From a virus: a stretch of 23,626 bases of DNA. The notes beneath the pieces are model-generated. The model had not been told where the DNA came from. It did not search any database and worked only from the letters and a program-made list of their open reading frames with translations. Below, piece by piece: positions 13,660 through 19,565 of this stretch (position 1 is the first letter of the stretch; each line of letters opens with the position of its first letter). Location: the IMG/VR virus record IMGVR_UViG_3300010296_001488, positions 1-23,626 of that record. One strand, 5' to 3'. The translations under genes and the position numbers were made by a program.

Positions 13660-14844
13660 ATGCAACTCCGTCCCCATCAGATTCGCATCCTTGATCGTAT
13701 GCGGAACTACAAGAAAGGTAAGATAATTGTTCCTACTGGTGGTGGTAAAACAATGTGCATGATTCAAGACACCGCACATTCTCAACAATCTAAGTGTGGT
13801 TCTACCACCATTGTTGTTGCTCCTCGTATTCTCCTTGCAGAACAACTTTGCAGTGAGTTTCTGGAAGTTCTGAACGTAAAATATGCCCATGTGATGCACG
13901 TTCACTCTGGTGAAACTCATCACTTCTCTACTACTAACCCCGAGAAGATTCACGTCTTCGCTAACACTGCCCGTGAGGTGGGTGAGGATGTTCTGATCTT
14001 CACTACTTACAACTCACTGCAACGTATTGCTGATGCAGATATTGAAGTCAATAACATTTACTTTGACGAGGCACACAACTCTGTAAAGAAGAACTTCTTC
14101 CCCGCGACTGAACATTTCAGTGGTGAATCTGATCGTTGTTTCTTCTTCACTGCGACACCAAAACAATCCCTTACTCACAAGAAACCAGGGATGAATTGGG
14201 GTCATGTTTATGGTCAGACTCTGGTCAATGTTCCTGCTCCTGAGTTGGTTGAAGGTGGTTACATTCTTCCTCCTAAAGTTGTAGTCAAACAACTGGACAT
14301 GGTTCAAGATAAGATGAAAGTCTGGTCCCGTGATTGTGACTTTCTGATGAAGACTATTGATGATCAACAGACTGAGAAAGTTCTGGTCTGTGCTCGTACT
14401 ACGAAACAGATTATTGGTCTCCTGACTGACTCTGACTTCCGTACAGATATTGCATCCCGTGGTTTCTCTTGGATGACAATCACCAGTAAGACTGGTGCTA
14501 TCATTGATGGTAAAAAAGTCAATCGTGAAGTCTTCTTCGATACTTTGAACGCATGGGGGAAAGATCCTAACAAAAAGTTTGTGGTTCTGCATCACTCTAT
14601 TCTGTCCGAAGGTATCAACGTCAACGGACTGGAGAGTGTCATTTTCCTCCGCAATATGGACTACATTGGTATCAGTCAGTCTATCGGTCGTGTGATTCGA
14701 TTGGGTGACAAATCTAAGACTTTCGGTCTTGTCTGTGTCCCTGTTTACGACTCTGTGGGTATCACTACTTCCAAGAAAGTTCAGGCGGTTGTTGATACCG
14801 TCTTTGAAAAAGGTCTCCCTGCAATCTCTGAAATCCGTCGATGA
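13660..14844 (+). CDS. Superfamily 2 DEAH-box helicase
   Basis: 394 aa with the full SF2 motif set: RPHQ near the N-terminus (residues 4-7), Walker A PTGGGKT (25-31), motif Ia VVAPRILLAEQ (52-62), Walker B/DEAH (136-139), motif III TATP (164-167), and motif VI QSIGRVIRLG (340-349) with the arginine finger. The arrangement matches the ResIII/UvsW-like branch that uses ATP hydrolysis to remodel DNA or RNA. At 394 aa it is shorter than T4 UvsW and lacks an obvious extra N-terminal domain, so it is probably a distinct phage SF2 helicase. It leads a three-gene ATGA-linked operon under promoter G. Helicase activity is very likely; substrate (branched DNA, R-loops or RNA) is not predictable here. 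Confidence 0.92.
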   Translation: MQLRPHQIRILDRMRNYKKGKIIVPTGGGKTMCMIQDTAHSQQSKCGSTTIVVAPRILLAEQLCSEFLEVLNVKYAHVMHVHSGETHHFSTTNPEKIHVFANTAREVGEDVLIFTTYNSLQRIADADIEVNNIYFDEAHNSVKKNFFPATEHFSGESDRCFFFTATPKQSLTHKKPGMNWGHVYGQTLVNVPAPELVEGGYILPPKVVVKQLDMVQDKMKVWSRDCDFLMKTIDDQQTEKVLVCARTTKQIIGLLTDSDFRTDIASRGFSWMTITSKTGAIIDGKKVNREVFFDTLNAWGKDPNKKFVVLHHSILSEGINVNGLESVIFLRNMDYIGISQSIGRVIRLGDKSKTFGLVCVPVYDSVGITTSKKVQAVVDTVFEKGLPAISEIRR

Positions 14845-15395
14845 AAACTACTAAAGACTGGACAATCTATTGCGAGAAGACATTCAACAATCTTCGCGCC
14901 AATGCACACAACTGGGGTAAAAGTAAGGAGTGGGATCGAGCAATCACCCGTGACTTTTACCTCGGTGTGTTTGATTCTGGCAACCCTAATTTCAGTGGGT
15001 TGATTAGCGAGAACGCACTAAACAATAAACTGAATAAGAAGAAGACCACCAACGATCATTGTTACTCACCCCAACAAGTTGGCAGACAGGTGATGGATCA
15101 ACAGGATATTTTTCTGGGAAACTATACTAAATTCAAAAACCTATTCTTTTACTGCACTCGACAGATTGTGGTGACTCAGAAAGAGAATGATGAATTATCT
15201 TATCTAACACAGAACGATGAGAATGGGTTCCGATTGTTGTGCCCTACTCATCTTAAATATAAACAACTGGGTATCAAATTGTATCAACGACCTGAAGGTA
15301 AAGTTCGATGGAATAGTGCCATGCCCGTTGATTGTAATATCATAGAAGTTCTCCCAGAACATACAGAATACGAGAAAAAGTTTTTAGTTGTATGA
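14841..15395 (+). CDS. Unknown protein, 184 aa, coupled to the helicase; nuclease-like motif possible
   Basis: The start overlaps the helicase stop (ATGA). Residues 1-65 are helical and polar. A motif TTNDHCYSPQQVGRQVMD (about 69-86) is followed by LFFYCTRQIVVTQKENDELS (101-120) and YKQLGIKLYQR (140-150). A DH...SP...VT..EN order recalls treble-clef (HNH-type) nucleases and their relatives, but the usual zinc or second His/Asn residues are not clear, so I give this low weight. Translation coupling to an SF2 helicase suggests the two act together, for instance in processing phage or host DNA. No membrane segment or signal. Confidence 0.82.
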   Translation: MKTTKDWTIYCEKTFNNLRANAHNWGKSKEWDRAITRDFYLGVFDSGNPNFSGLISENALNNKLNKKKTTNDHCYSPQQVGRQVMDQQDIFLGNYTKFKNLFFYCTRQIVVTQKENDELSYLTQNDENGFRLLCPTHLKYKQLGIKLYQRPEGKVRWNSAMPVDCNIIEVLPEHTEYEKKFLVV

Positions 15396-15592
15396 GTTAC
15401 TACAACCACAATTCATCACTCTTTGATCCTAAACCTGTGAGAGATTATGTCTCTCATGATGGAATGTTTGCTGTCATTCCGTGTGGAAATAAGTGGATGT
15501 TAATTGTTAATGGTGATCAGATGGGAGTATCATCTTCCTTTGAGATTGCCATGCGTCGATTAGAAAAACTAAAAAACACACATTCTAAATAG
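15392..15592 (+). CDS. Small unknown protein, 66 aa, ending at an amber codon
   Basis: The start overlaps the previous stop (ATGA). MSYYNHNSSLFDPKP... contains VRDYVSHDGMFAVIPCGNKWMLIVNGDQMG (two or three strands) and a helix SFEIAMRRLEKLKN, the look of a small alpha/beta 'query-and-display' domain with no known activity. The TAG at 15590-15592 is followed by 52 more in-frame sense codons (see next entry), so the protein may once have been, or may partly still be, longer. Confidence 0.8.
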   Translation: MSYYNHNSSLFDPKPVRDYVSHDGMFAVIPCGNKWMLIVNGDQMGVSSSFEIAMRRLEKLKNTHSK

Positions 15593-15751
15593 AAGAAACG
15601 CACGAAGACTCCCGCGAAACCAAAATCAAAGAAAATTCAAAATAAACACCTACGTCCCCCCAGTAGTGGCAAGGGATCTCAGGGACATGGTGGACAGTTG
15701 AAACAAGTGGACACCGATCCCGCCAATCCACTCCTAAATGCACTATCTTAA
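15593..15751 (+). other. In-frame extension after the amber stop, 52 codons
   Basis: Directly after TAG the same frame stays open to TAA at 15749-15751. The translation is basic and low-complexity (KKRTKTPAKPKSKK), then Gly/Ser-rich (PPSSGKGSQGHGG), then VDTDPANPLLNALS. There is no ATG in it; TTG 15698 and GTG 15707 are the only alternative starts. It could be a C-terminal tail lost to a point mutation, a readthrough product, or chance. Its last third coincides with a promoter cassette, which argues for caution. Confidence 0.4.
15692..15749 (+). promoter_or_regulatory. Divergent copy of the early promoter cassette (cassette H)
   Basis: CAGTTGAAACAAGTGG...CACCGATCCCGCCA aligns with the cassette at 20468-20498 (CAGTTGATTAAAGTG...CACTGATCCCGCCA). 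The -35-like CCGCCA (15720-15725) is 18 bases from TATCTT (15744-15749). It lies 20 bases before the start of the next gene and replaces the usual GAGTCAAAGG leader with AACAAGTTGAGGTT. Confidence 0.5.
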
Positions 15752-15769
15752 ACAAGTTGAGGTTAATTC

Positions 15770-15982
15770 ATGACTACCAAGACCAAACGAGTTTGTGTTA
15801 CTCCCCTGTCTCGTAAAGCAAAGAATCGCTTTGCTAATGAGATGGATCTGTTTCACACTTGCAATGTTGAGATCGAACGTGAACATGAAGGTCAAAAATG
15901 GTGGTATCTTCAGTCACTGAATAAGTCTTACTATTTCTGGGTTCCTGCTAAAGGTAACGATGATTGGAAAGTAGAGCGATGA
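15770..15982 (+). CDS. Small basic unknown protein, 70 aa
   Basis: MTTKTKRVCVTPLSRKAKNRF... has a basic N-terminus followed by NEMDLFHTCNVEIEREHEGQKWWYLQSLNKSYYFWVPAKGNDDWKV, a set of aromatic-rich strands. GAGG (15758-15761) is placed upstream, and the gene follows cassette H. The pattern VTPLSRKAKNRFANEMD seems familiar from cyanophage small proteins, but no function is known to me. Surface-exposed basic and aromatic residues could suit nucleic-acid binding; this is inference. Coupled to the next gene by ATGA. Confidence 0.85.
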   Translation: MTTKTKRVCVTPLSRKAKNRFANEMDLFHTCNVEIEREHEGQKWWYLQSLNKSYYFWVPAKGNDDWKVER

Positions 15983-16275
15983 TCGATGGATTTCTCCATG
16001 AACCACCAACGGACGATCACTATTACGAGGAAGTTTGCTTTAAGACTAATGTTATTGCAATCTTTCTTGTATATCGCCCTGGGTATTTGTTCAATGATCA
16101 CAATCCACATCGTACTATCTGGGGATTCTACAACACCAAGAAAAACCAGTTTCATGCTCCAATCAACTGCAAAAAGGTTGGTAGTGTAGTAGACATCAGG
16201 GACACAACTCCGTTCACTGCAATGCAGTTGAACCTAGAACATTTCAATCCTTTAGAACTCGCACTCTTCACATGA
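15979..16275 (+). CDS. Unknown protein, 98 aa
   Basis: The start at 15979 (MIDGFLHEPPTDDHYYEEV) overlaps the previous stop (ATGA); an in-frame ATG at 15964 would lie inside that gene. The sequence alternates strands with polar loops (VIAIFLVYRPGYLF, RTIWGFYNTKKNQFHAPIN, GSVVDIRDTTPFTAM) and ends LEHFNPLELALFT. It looks like a small all-beta domain; no motif recognised. Its stop overlaps the next start. Confidence 0.8.
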   Translation: MIDGFLHEPPTDDHYYEEVCFKTNVIAIFLVYRPGYLFNDHNPHRTIWGFYNTKKNQFHAPINCKKVGSVVDIRDTTPFTAMQLNLEHFNPLELALFT

Positions 16276-16436
16276 CACGTTTCGAGATTACTTACTCTGC
16301 TTCAGGTATTCCGCTCACTAAGACTGTTGTTGAGGCGATTGATATACCTGCAGCAGAAAACATTCACAAGTCAATGTATGGAGGATTGCCTGGTTATATT
16401 CTCCAGTTTATCTCCGTTCTCTCAAACGGGCATTGA
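16272..16436 (+). CDS. Small unknown protein, 54 aa
   Basis: ATGA-coupled to the preceding gene. MTRFEITYSASGIPLTKTVVEAIDIPAAENIHKSMYGG... begins with a strand, followed by a helix (AAENIHKSMYG) and an uncharged hydrophobic end (GYILQFISVLSNGH). This looks like a small mixed fold: a 'TYSASG...ETVEA.D...A..' pattern common to phage homologues of modest size. Its stop overlaps the -35 of the next promoter. Confidence 0.72.
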   Translation: MTRFEITYSASGIPLTKTVVEAIDIPAAENIHKSMYGGLPGYILQFISVLSNGH

Positions 16437-16461
16437 CATCACTAAATAAATCTTTTACAAT
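16433..16461 (+). promoter_or_regulatory. Near-consensus sigma70 promoter (TTGACA-17-TACAAT)
   Basis: TTGACA (16433-16438), a 17-base spacer and TACAAT (16456-16461), overlapping the stop of the upstream gene. The spacer also contains CTAAATAA (16443-16450), which resembles a phage late motif, so the site might be used twice. The next gene follows 22 bases after the -10, with AGGAG at 16464-16468. Confidence 0.78.
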
Positions 16462-16483
16462 TCAGGAGAACTTTACCAAAACA

Positions 16484-16723
16484 ATGGCATCTAAGTATCT
16501 TTATATTGTCGATCACTTCTGCCCCTTTCCTGTTTCTGAATATGGTGGAATCTGGAACGTGATTGCTACTGACGACGAAGAATGTTTCGATCTCATTACT
16601 AATGTTGATGAAGACTTTAATCAGCAACATTACGGGACTCTGAGGAAACATATTCAAGATGCTAGAGTGTATCTCCTGGGTGAAGATGAGGAGTCCTGTG
16701 TAGTCGAATCTTTTACCACATGA
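16484..16723 (+). CDS. Unknown acidic protein, 79 aa
   Basis: The start at 16484 (MASKYLYIVDHFCPFP) is supported by AGGAG at 16464-16468 and by the promoter just upstream; the longer frame from 16433 starts with TTG inside the promoter. It has strand-like KYLYIVDHF, a PFPVSEYGGIWNVIATDDEE segment, and acidic C-terminal strands (ARVYLLGEDEESCVVESF). The 'YLYIVD..PFP.SEYGG.WNV' pattern looks like a cyanophage-conserved small protein; function unknown. ATGA-coupled to the next gene. Confidence 0.83.
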   Translation: MASKYLYIVDHFCPFPVSEYGGIWNVIATDDEECFDLITNVDEDFNQQHYGTLRKHIQDARVYLLGEDEESCVVESFTT

Positions 16724-16899
16724 CATTTTCAGACCACGAATGTAGTGTACTGTTTAAAGCAGTTAAATACTACTCAGATAATGGAATTAGTGACGCATCA
16801 ATCAGACACAAAAATGAGACAAACGATTTGATGTTGAAACTCTTTCCATTGCGGAAAGATAATGGCATAATTCCTGGATATAGAGTGGAGGAAGAATGA
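16720..16899 (+). CDS. Small unknown protein, 59 aa
   Basis: The start overlaps the previous stop. MTFSDHECSVLFKAVKYYSDNG... is predicted to be mainly helical (ECSVLFKAVKYYS, SDASIRHKNETNDLMLKLF) and ends with a basic/acidic tail (GYRVEEE). No motif recognised. GGAGG near its end serves as the Shine-Dalgarno of the next gene, and the ATGA overlap is retained. Confidence 0.75.
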   Translation: MTFSDHECSVLFKAVKYYSDNGISDASIRHKNETNDLMLKLFPLRKDNGIIPGYRVEEE

Positions 16900-17075
16900 A
16901 AAACTTAGATCCAAACTTTAGGGACGAAGATCGTCAAAAAGAGGACAATAAACAAAAGAATGATGTAATGATGATGCTGATGGGTGAGATGCTCAATAAC
17001 CCAAATGTGAAAGAAGATGATAACATGAAAAAACTATTAGATCACCTTGATAAACACTTTGAGGTGGACGGATAA
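16896..17075 (+). CDS. Small charged, Met-rich protein, 59 aa
   Basis: Preceded by GGAGGAAGA, a strong Shine-Dalgarno, and ATGA-coupled. MKNLDPNFRDEDRQKEDNK... has a disordered charged N-terminus, then the helix NDVMMMLMGEMLNN and a second helix NMKKLLDHLDKHF. The run of methionines on one face could be a contact surface in an oligomer. Function unknown; it is the last gene of its operon. Confidence 0.75.
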   Translation: MKNLDPNFRDEDRQKEDNKQKNDVMMMLMGEMLNNPNVKEDDNMKKLLDHLDKHFEVDG

Positions 17076-17089
17076 CCTAGTGTCACAAC

Positions 17090-17113
17090 ACCCCTTGCAA
17101 AAGGGGTTTTTTT
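17090..17113 (+). terminator. Rho-independent terminator
   Basis: ACCCCTT (17090-17096) pairs with AAGGGGT (17101-17107), loop GCAA, followed by a run of seven T. It separates the preceding small operon from the ligase-like gene. Confidence 0.9.
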
Positions 17114-17129
17114 ATGCAATGATACTATC

Positions 17130-18110
17130 ATGAAGAAAAACACCCATCTCGAACACCCTGAAGATACAATCTTCGGTGGTAAAGAAGATTTTATGGAGAT
17201 GCTTCGGTGTCTCCGTTGTGAAGACAATACCATCTCTGTCAAGTATGATGGAGCACCTGCAATCGTGTGGGGGATTGATCCACAAACTAAGAGATTCTTT
17301 GTGGGTACTAAATCAGTCTTCAACAAAGTAAAGATCAAGATAAACTATACTCACGCAGATATTGAGAAGAATCACGGAGACAAACCCCGTGTAGCATCAA
17401 TCCTACATTCTTGCATGGATTGTTTACCTCGTATCGAGGGAATTTATCAGGGTGATTTTATTGGTTGGGGTGGAGAAAAGGTCTACACTCCTAATTGCAT
17501 CACCTACAAGTTTTTCGACACGATTGCTCCCGAGACGATTGTGTTTGCTGCTCATACTCACTACGTTGGTAACACTATCAAGGATGCAGAGGTTCGCTTT
17601 GGTTTCCCTTACGATGTTTCCCCTCCAGAAGTGTATGCAAACCGACAGAAGGGTAAACCATTCGGTCAAGATAAAGTCCGTTTCGTAAATACAAATGTCA
17701 CCATTACCTCCCGTCATCGTAGAATTAACCACTTTATTCGCCTTGCTGGTGTGGTTGCAAATCTTGTTACGTTTCCTGGAAGAAAAGAAGGAGAACGACT
17801 GAAGATTCAGGTCAATCGTTGTATCCGTGAACAGAAAGATATTTCGGATGCAGGTATGTCCAAGATGCAAACTTATCTCTACAAACTTATCATGCACATC
17901 AAAGAATTGTTGATGGAAAATATGGAAGCAGATGAGTTGTGTAAGTGTTACTTTGAAGAGGAAGAATGTGACCATGAAGGTGCAGTCATGTCCAACAGAT
18001 ATGGTACCTTTAAGTTAGTCGATCGACGTGAATTTTCTTACAGAAACTTTACAACTGCTAAGAAATGGTTGAATGAAGGTGCTAAAGTAACCTTCCCCAT
18101 GGACACCTGA
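17130..18110 (+). CDS. Ligase/nucleotidyltransferase-like protein (DUF6267-like), 326 aa
   Basis: Motifs of the covalent nucleotidyltransferase (DNA/RNA ligase and capping enzyme) fold are in order. Motif I is VKYDGAPAIVWG with Lys38 as the candidate adenylated residue in KYDG. A GTKSVFNK segment at 59-66 follows, then EGIYQGDFIG at 103-112 in the place of motif III, and EGAVM at 283-287 (motif IV) with FKLVDRREF at 294-302 (motif V Lys). Between is a long basic helical region (RKEGERLKIQVNRCIREQ). I recall this KxDGAPA/GTKSVFNK pattern from a phage family of unknown function (DUF6267). It may join or edit nucleic acid ends, or nucleotidylate another target; activity is unproved. Expression follows a terminator, with no strong promoter visible in 17076-17129 apart from a T-rich stretch. 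Confidence 0.85.
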   Translation: MKKNTHLEHPEDTIFGGKEDFMEMLRCLRCEDNTISVKYDGAPAIVWGIDPQTKRFFVGTKSVFNKVKIKINYTHADIEKNHGDKPRVASILHSCMDCLPRIEGIYQGDFIGWGGEKVYTPNCITYKFFDTIAPETIVFAAHTHYVGNTIKDAEVRFGFPYDVSPPEVYANRQKGKPFGQDKVRFVNTNVTITSRHRRINHFIRLAGVVANLVTFPGRKEGERLKIQVNRCIREQKDISDAGMSKMQTYLYKLIMHIKELLMENMEADELCKCYFEEEECDHEGAVMSNRYGTFKLVDRREFSYRNFTTAKKWLNEGAKVTFPMDT

Positions 18111-18180
18111 TCAAAGTGTCCACCAGAGGCGCCAGGCGGTCCTGTGGCGTGTATTATTAAAGAGTCAAAGGAACACAACC
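18100..18180 (+). promoter_or_regulatory. Early-type promoter cassette B with shared leader
   Basis: Inverted repeat TGGACAC-9-GTGTCCA (18100-18122), spanning the stop of the ligase-like gene; -35-like GCGCCA (18129-18134), 17 bases, TATTAT (18152-18157); then the shared leader GAGTCAAAGGAACACAACC (18162-18180), whose AAAGGAA can serve as a Shine-Dalgarno. Confidence 0.72.
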
Positions 18181-18185
18181 GACAC

Positions 18186-18347
18186 ATGCTCACCAAAGGT
18201 CTTCGTGGAGAACTTCTCCTTCTCAACCAACTTACACCATTTGAAGCAAAACGACGCATGGAAGATTACAAGCGTTGGGAACAAGAACACCGCGAAGAAT
18301 TGGAGGTGAGTTCTCAACAATTATTTGACGATATGTTCGGAGGTTGA
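18186..18347 (+). CDS. Small helical protein, 53 aa
   Basis: The start at 18186 (MLTKGLRGELLLLNQLTPFE) is chosen because the in-frame ATG at 18144 lies upstream of the -10 box of cassette B. It consists of two or three charged helices (EAKRRMEDYKRWEQEHREELE, SSQQLFDDMFG). No motif. Such basic/acidic helical small proteins are typical of early phage regions; function unknown. Confidence 0.75.
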   Translation: MLTKGLRGELLLLNQLTPFEAKRRMEDYKRWEQEHREELEVSSQQLFDDMFGG

Positions 18348-18351
18348 TATA

Positions 18352-18534
18352 ATGTTCTTTTCACCTGAAGAATGGGGTTCTTGGGAAGTGAAAAGATTGA
18401 CTAGAAAAGAATACTATCGGGAATGTTTAGACAAACCCGATAACATCGTAGAGATCGTTACAAAGTATATTGAGACCCGAACTGGTCCTGAGTTTAGTTC
18501 TATCAAACAACACTTAGAAAGACAACTTCCATGA
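18352..18534 (+). CDS. Small unknown protein, 60 aa
   Basis: The start at 18352 (MFFSPEEWGSWEVKRLTRK) is chosen over 18325 because a good GGAGG (18339-18343) precedes it and the longer form would overlap its neighbour. It is helical and charged (KEYYRECLDKP, NIVEIVTKYIETR, SIKQHLERQLP) with a Trp-rich start. The stop overlaps the next start (ATGA). Function unknown. Confidence 0.75.
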   Translation: MFFSPEEWGSWEVKRLTRKEYYRECLDKPDNIVEIVTKYIETRTGPEFSSIKQHLERQLP

Positions 18535-18731
18535 AATTTCGAGTCACTTTCATTCACTTTGATTTTGAAGATGACAATTTTGAATTGCCTCCAGCAATGC
18601 AAGCAGAAGTCATCGATGAAACTTTTTCTACGATTTGGGAAGCAGACGATGAAGAAGATTTAGTAGAAGAAATTACAGCAGCAACAGGATTCTGCGTCAA
18701 TTCTATCGATTACGAACACGTTCTTAACTGA
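18531..18731 (+). CDS. Small acidic protein, 66 aa
   Basis: ATGA-coupled to its neighbour. MKFRVTFIHFDFEDDNFELPP begins with a long strand, then the helix MQAEVIDETFSTIWEA and the strongly acidic DDEEDLVEEI, ending with a strand (CVNSIDYEHV). The pattern 'strand-acid loop-helix-acidic helix-strand' gives a plausible small ferredoxin-like or inhibitor-like fold, but no family is recognised. Confidence 0.78.
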   Translation: MKFRVTFIHFDFEDDNFELPPAMQAEVIDETFSTIWEADDEEDLVEEITAATGFCVNSIDYEHVLN

Positions 18732-18736
18732 AACTC

Positions 18737-18910
18737 ATGACTTATCTTGAATTGCTCGAAAAACTGCAATGTTGCTCCAAAGAAACATTGCAACAGGATG
18801 TCACCTTTTATGACATTTCCGATGATGAATTTATCCCTGCTTCGGAAACACATTACACCGACGATAGTTCACAGGTTCTTGATCCTAAACACCTCTACAT
18901 TGCTTTCTAA
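18737..18910 (+). CDS. Small unknown protein, 57 aa
   Basis: MTYLELLEKLQCCSKETLQQ begins with an amphipathic helix followed by QDVTFYDISDDEFIPASE and ends VLDPKHLYIAF. The composition 'TYLELLEKLQ...LQQDVT.YD...DEF.P......VLDP.H.Y..F' resembles short cyanophage proteins that recur in many genomes; function unknown. It follows its neighbour by five bases and ends just before cassette D. Confidence 0.75.
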   Translation: MTYLELLEKLQCCSKETLQQDVTFYDISDDEFIPASETHYTDDSSQVLDPKHLYIAF

Positions 18911-18912
18911 TT

Positions 18913-18977
18913 GAGCAATGTGACAATCTACGTGCTGCACACTGATCTCGCCAACGGGATCGGTGTGTCTGTATAAT
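18913..18977 (+). promoter_or_regulatory. Promoter with long overlapping hairpin ahead of the nuclease/methylase pair (cassette D)
   Basis: GAGCAATGTGACAATC (18913-18928) repeats the start of cassette G. A 14-bp hairpin follows (18937-18950 with 18955-18968, loop CCAA, three wobbles). The -35-like TCGCCA (18948-18953) sits in its tip, 18 bases before a consensus TATAAT (18972-18977). In this position the hairpin could also terminate upstream transcription or be an operator. Confidence 0.7.
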
Positions 18978-18998
18978 TAACAAAGTTAATCGAAACAC

Positions 18999-19565
18999 AT
19001 GCAAATCTCCCACGTTCCTGGTGTGACTCGCGTTGGTGAAATTACACTTAACGGGAAAGAATACAAGGGTAAAAAACATGTCTTTCACAAAAGGAAACTT
19101 GCACTTGATTATGATGCAAACTTTCCTAAGGAGTTGAAGCGTAAACACGTTTCACTTGTTTATATTTTCTGTGTTGATGGTGAGATATACAAAATTGGAC
19201 AATCTTCCTGCGGTACTGGTATCGAAGGTTGCATGGGTTTCTATCTCAATTCAGGTACAGATGACCCTGGCATTAACAGGTTCGCGATGAATTTTCTGAT
19301 TCGTGAGAAACTTACTGCGGGAAGTAAGGTTGAAGTTTATATGATTTACATGGAACCTATTGAAGTTGAGGTTCCTGGATTGTTCAAAAGTCAGAAGATG
19401 GTTGTGCCTGTGAGTGCAAAAGGTATTGAAGAAACTTGTCTTTCGCAGTATAATGCTATTGAAGGTTGTGTTCCTCAGTGGAACTTTCAGGAAAATGATG
19501 ACACAATCCCTGACCACATTCATGAAGCATTCGGACAATACAAAATCGACAGGAAGGTAAAATGA
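18999..19565 (+). CDS. GIY-YIG-like nuclease, possible restriction endonuclease, 188 aa
   Basis: The central part reads VSLVYIFCVDGEIYKIGQSS (51-70), matching the two-strand core of GIY-YIG nucleases (VY...x10...YKIG). A helical segment with Arg follows (GINRFAMNFLIREKL), then EVYMIYME, and later EETCLSQYNAIEGCVPQWNFQ (144-164), which has the expected glutamate-helix and 'G..P.wN' end of the fold. The exact metal-binding set cannot be fixed by eye. An N-terminal 50-residue extension is basic (KEYKGKKHVFHKRK) and could contact DNA. It overlaps the methyltransferase gene by ATGA. GIY-YIG restriction enzymes of this size paired with adenine methyltransferases are known (the Hpy188I type), so an R-M role is plausible; a homing or repair nuclease are alternatives. 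Confidence 0.65.
   Translation: MQISHVPGVTRVGEITLNGKEYKGKKHVFHKRKLALDYDANFPKELKRKHVSLVYIFCVDGEIYKIGQSSCGTGIEGCMGFYLNSGTDDPGINRFAMNFLIREKLTAGSKVEVYMIYMEPIEVEVPGLFKSQKMVVPVSAKGIEETCLSQYNAIEGCVPQWNFQENDDTIPDHIHEAFGQYKIDRKVK

Noticed and set aside
14014-14595. A 193-codon minus-strand frame inside the helicase gene
   Set aside because: Overlaps helicase motifs in the opposite strand and shows no protein-like domain pattern.
13660-14844. Naming the helicase uvsW
   Set aside because: The motifs show an SF2 helicase of that broad branch, but the length and N-terminus do not allow a firm match to T4 UvsW.
17424-17975. A 183-codon minus-strand frame inside the ligase-like gene
   Set aside because: Antisense shadow of a gene with recognisable motifs; all supported genes in the window are on the plus strand.
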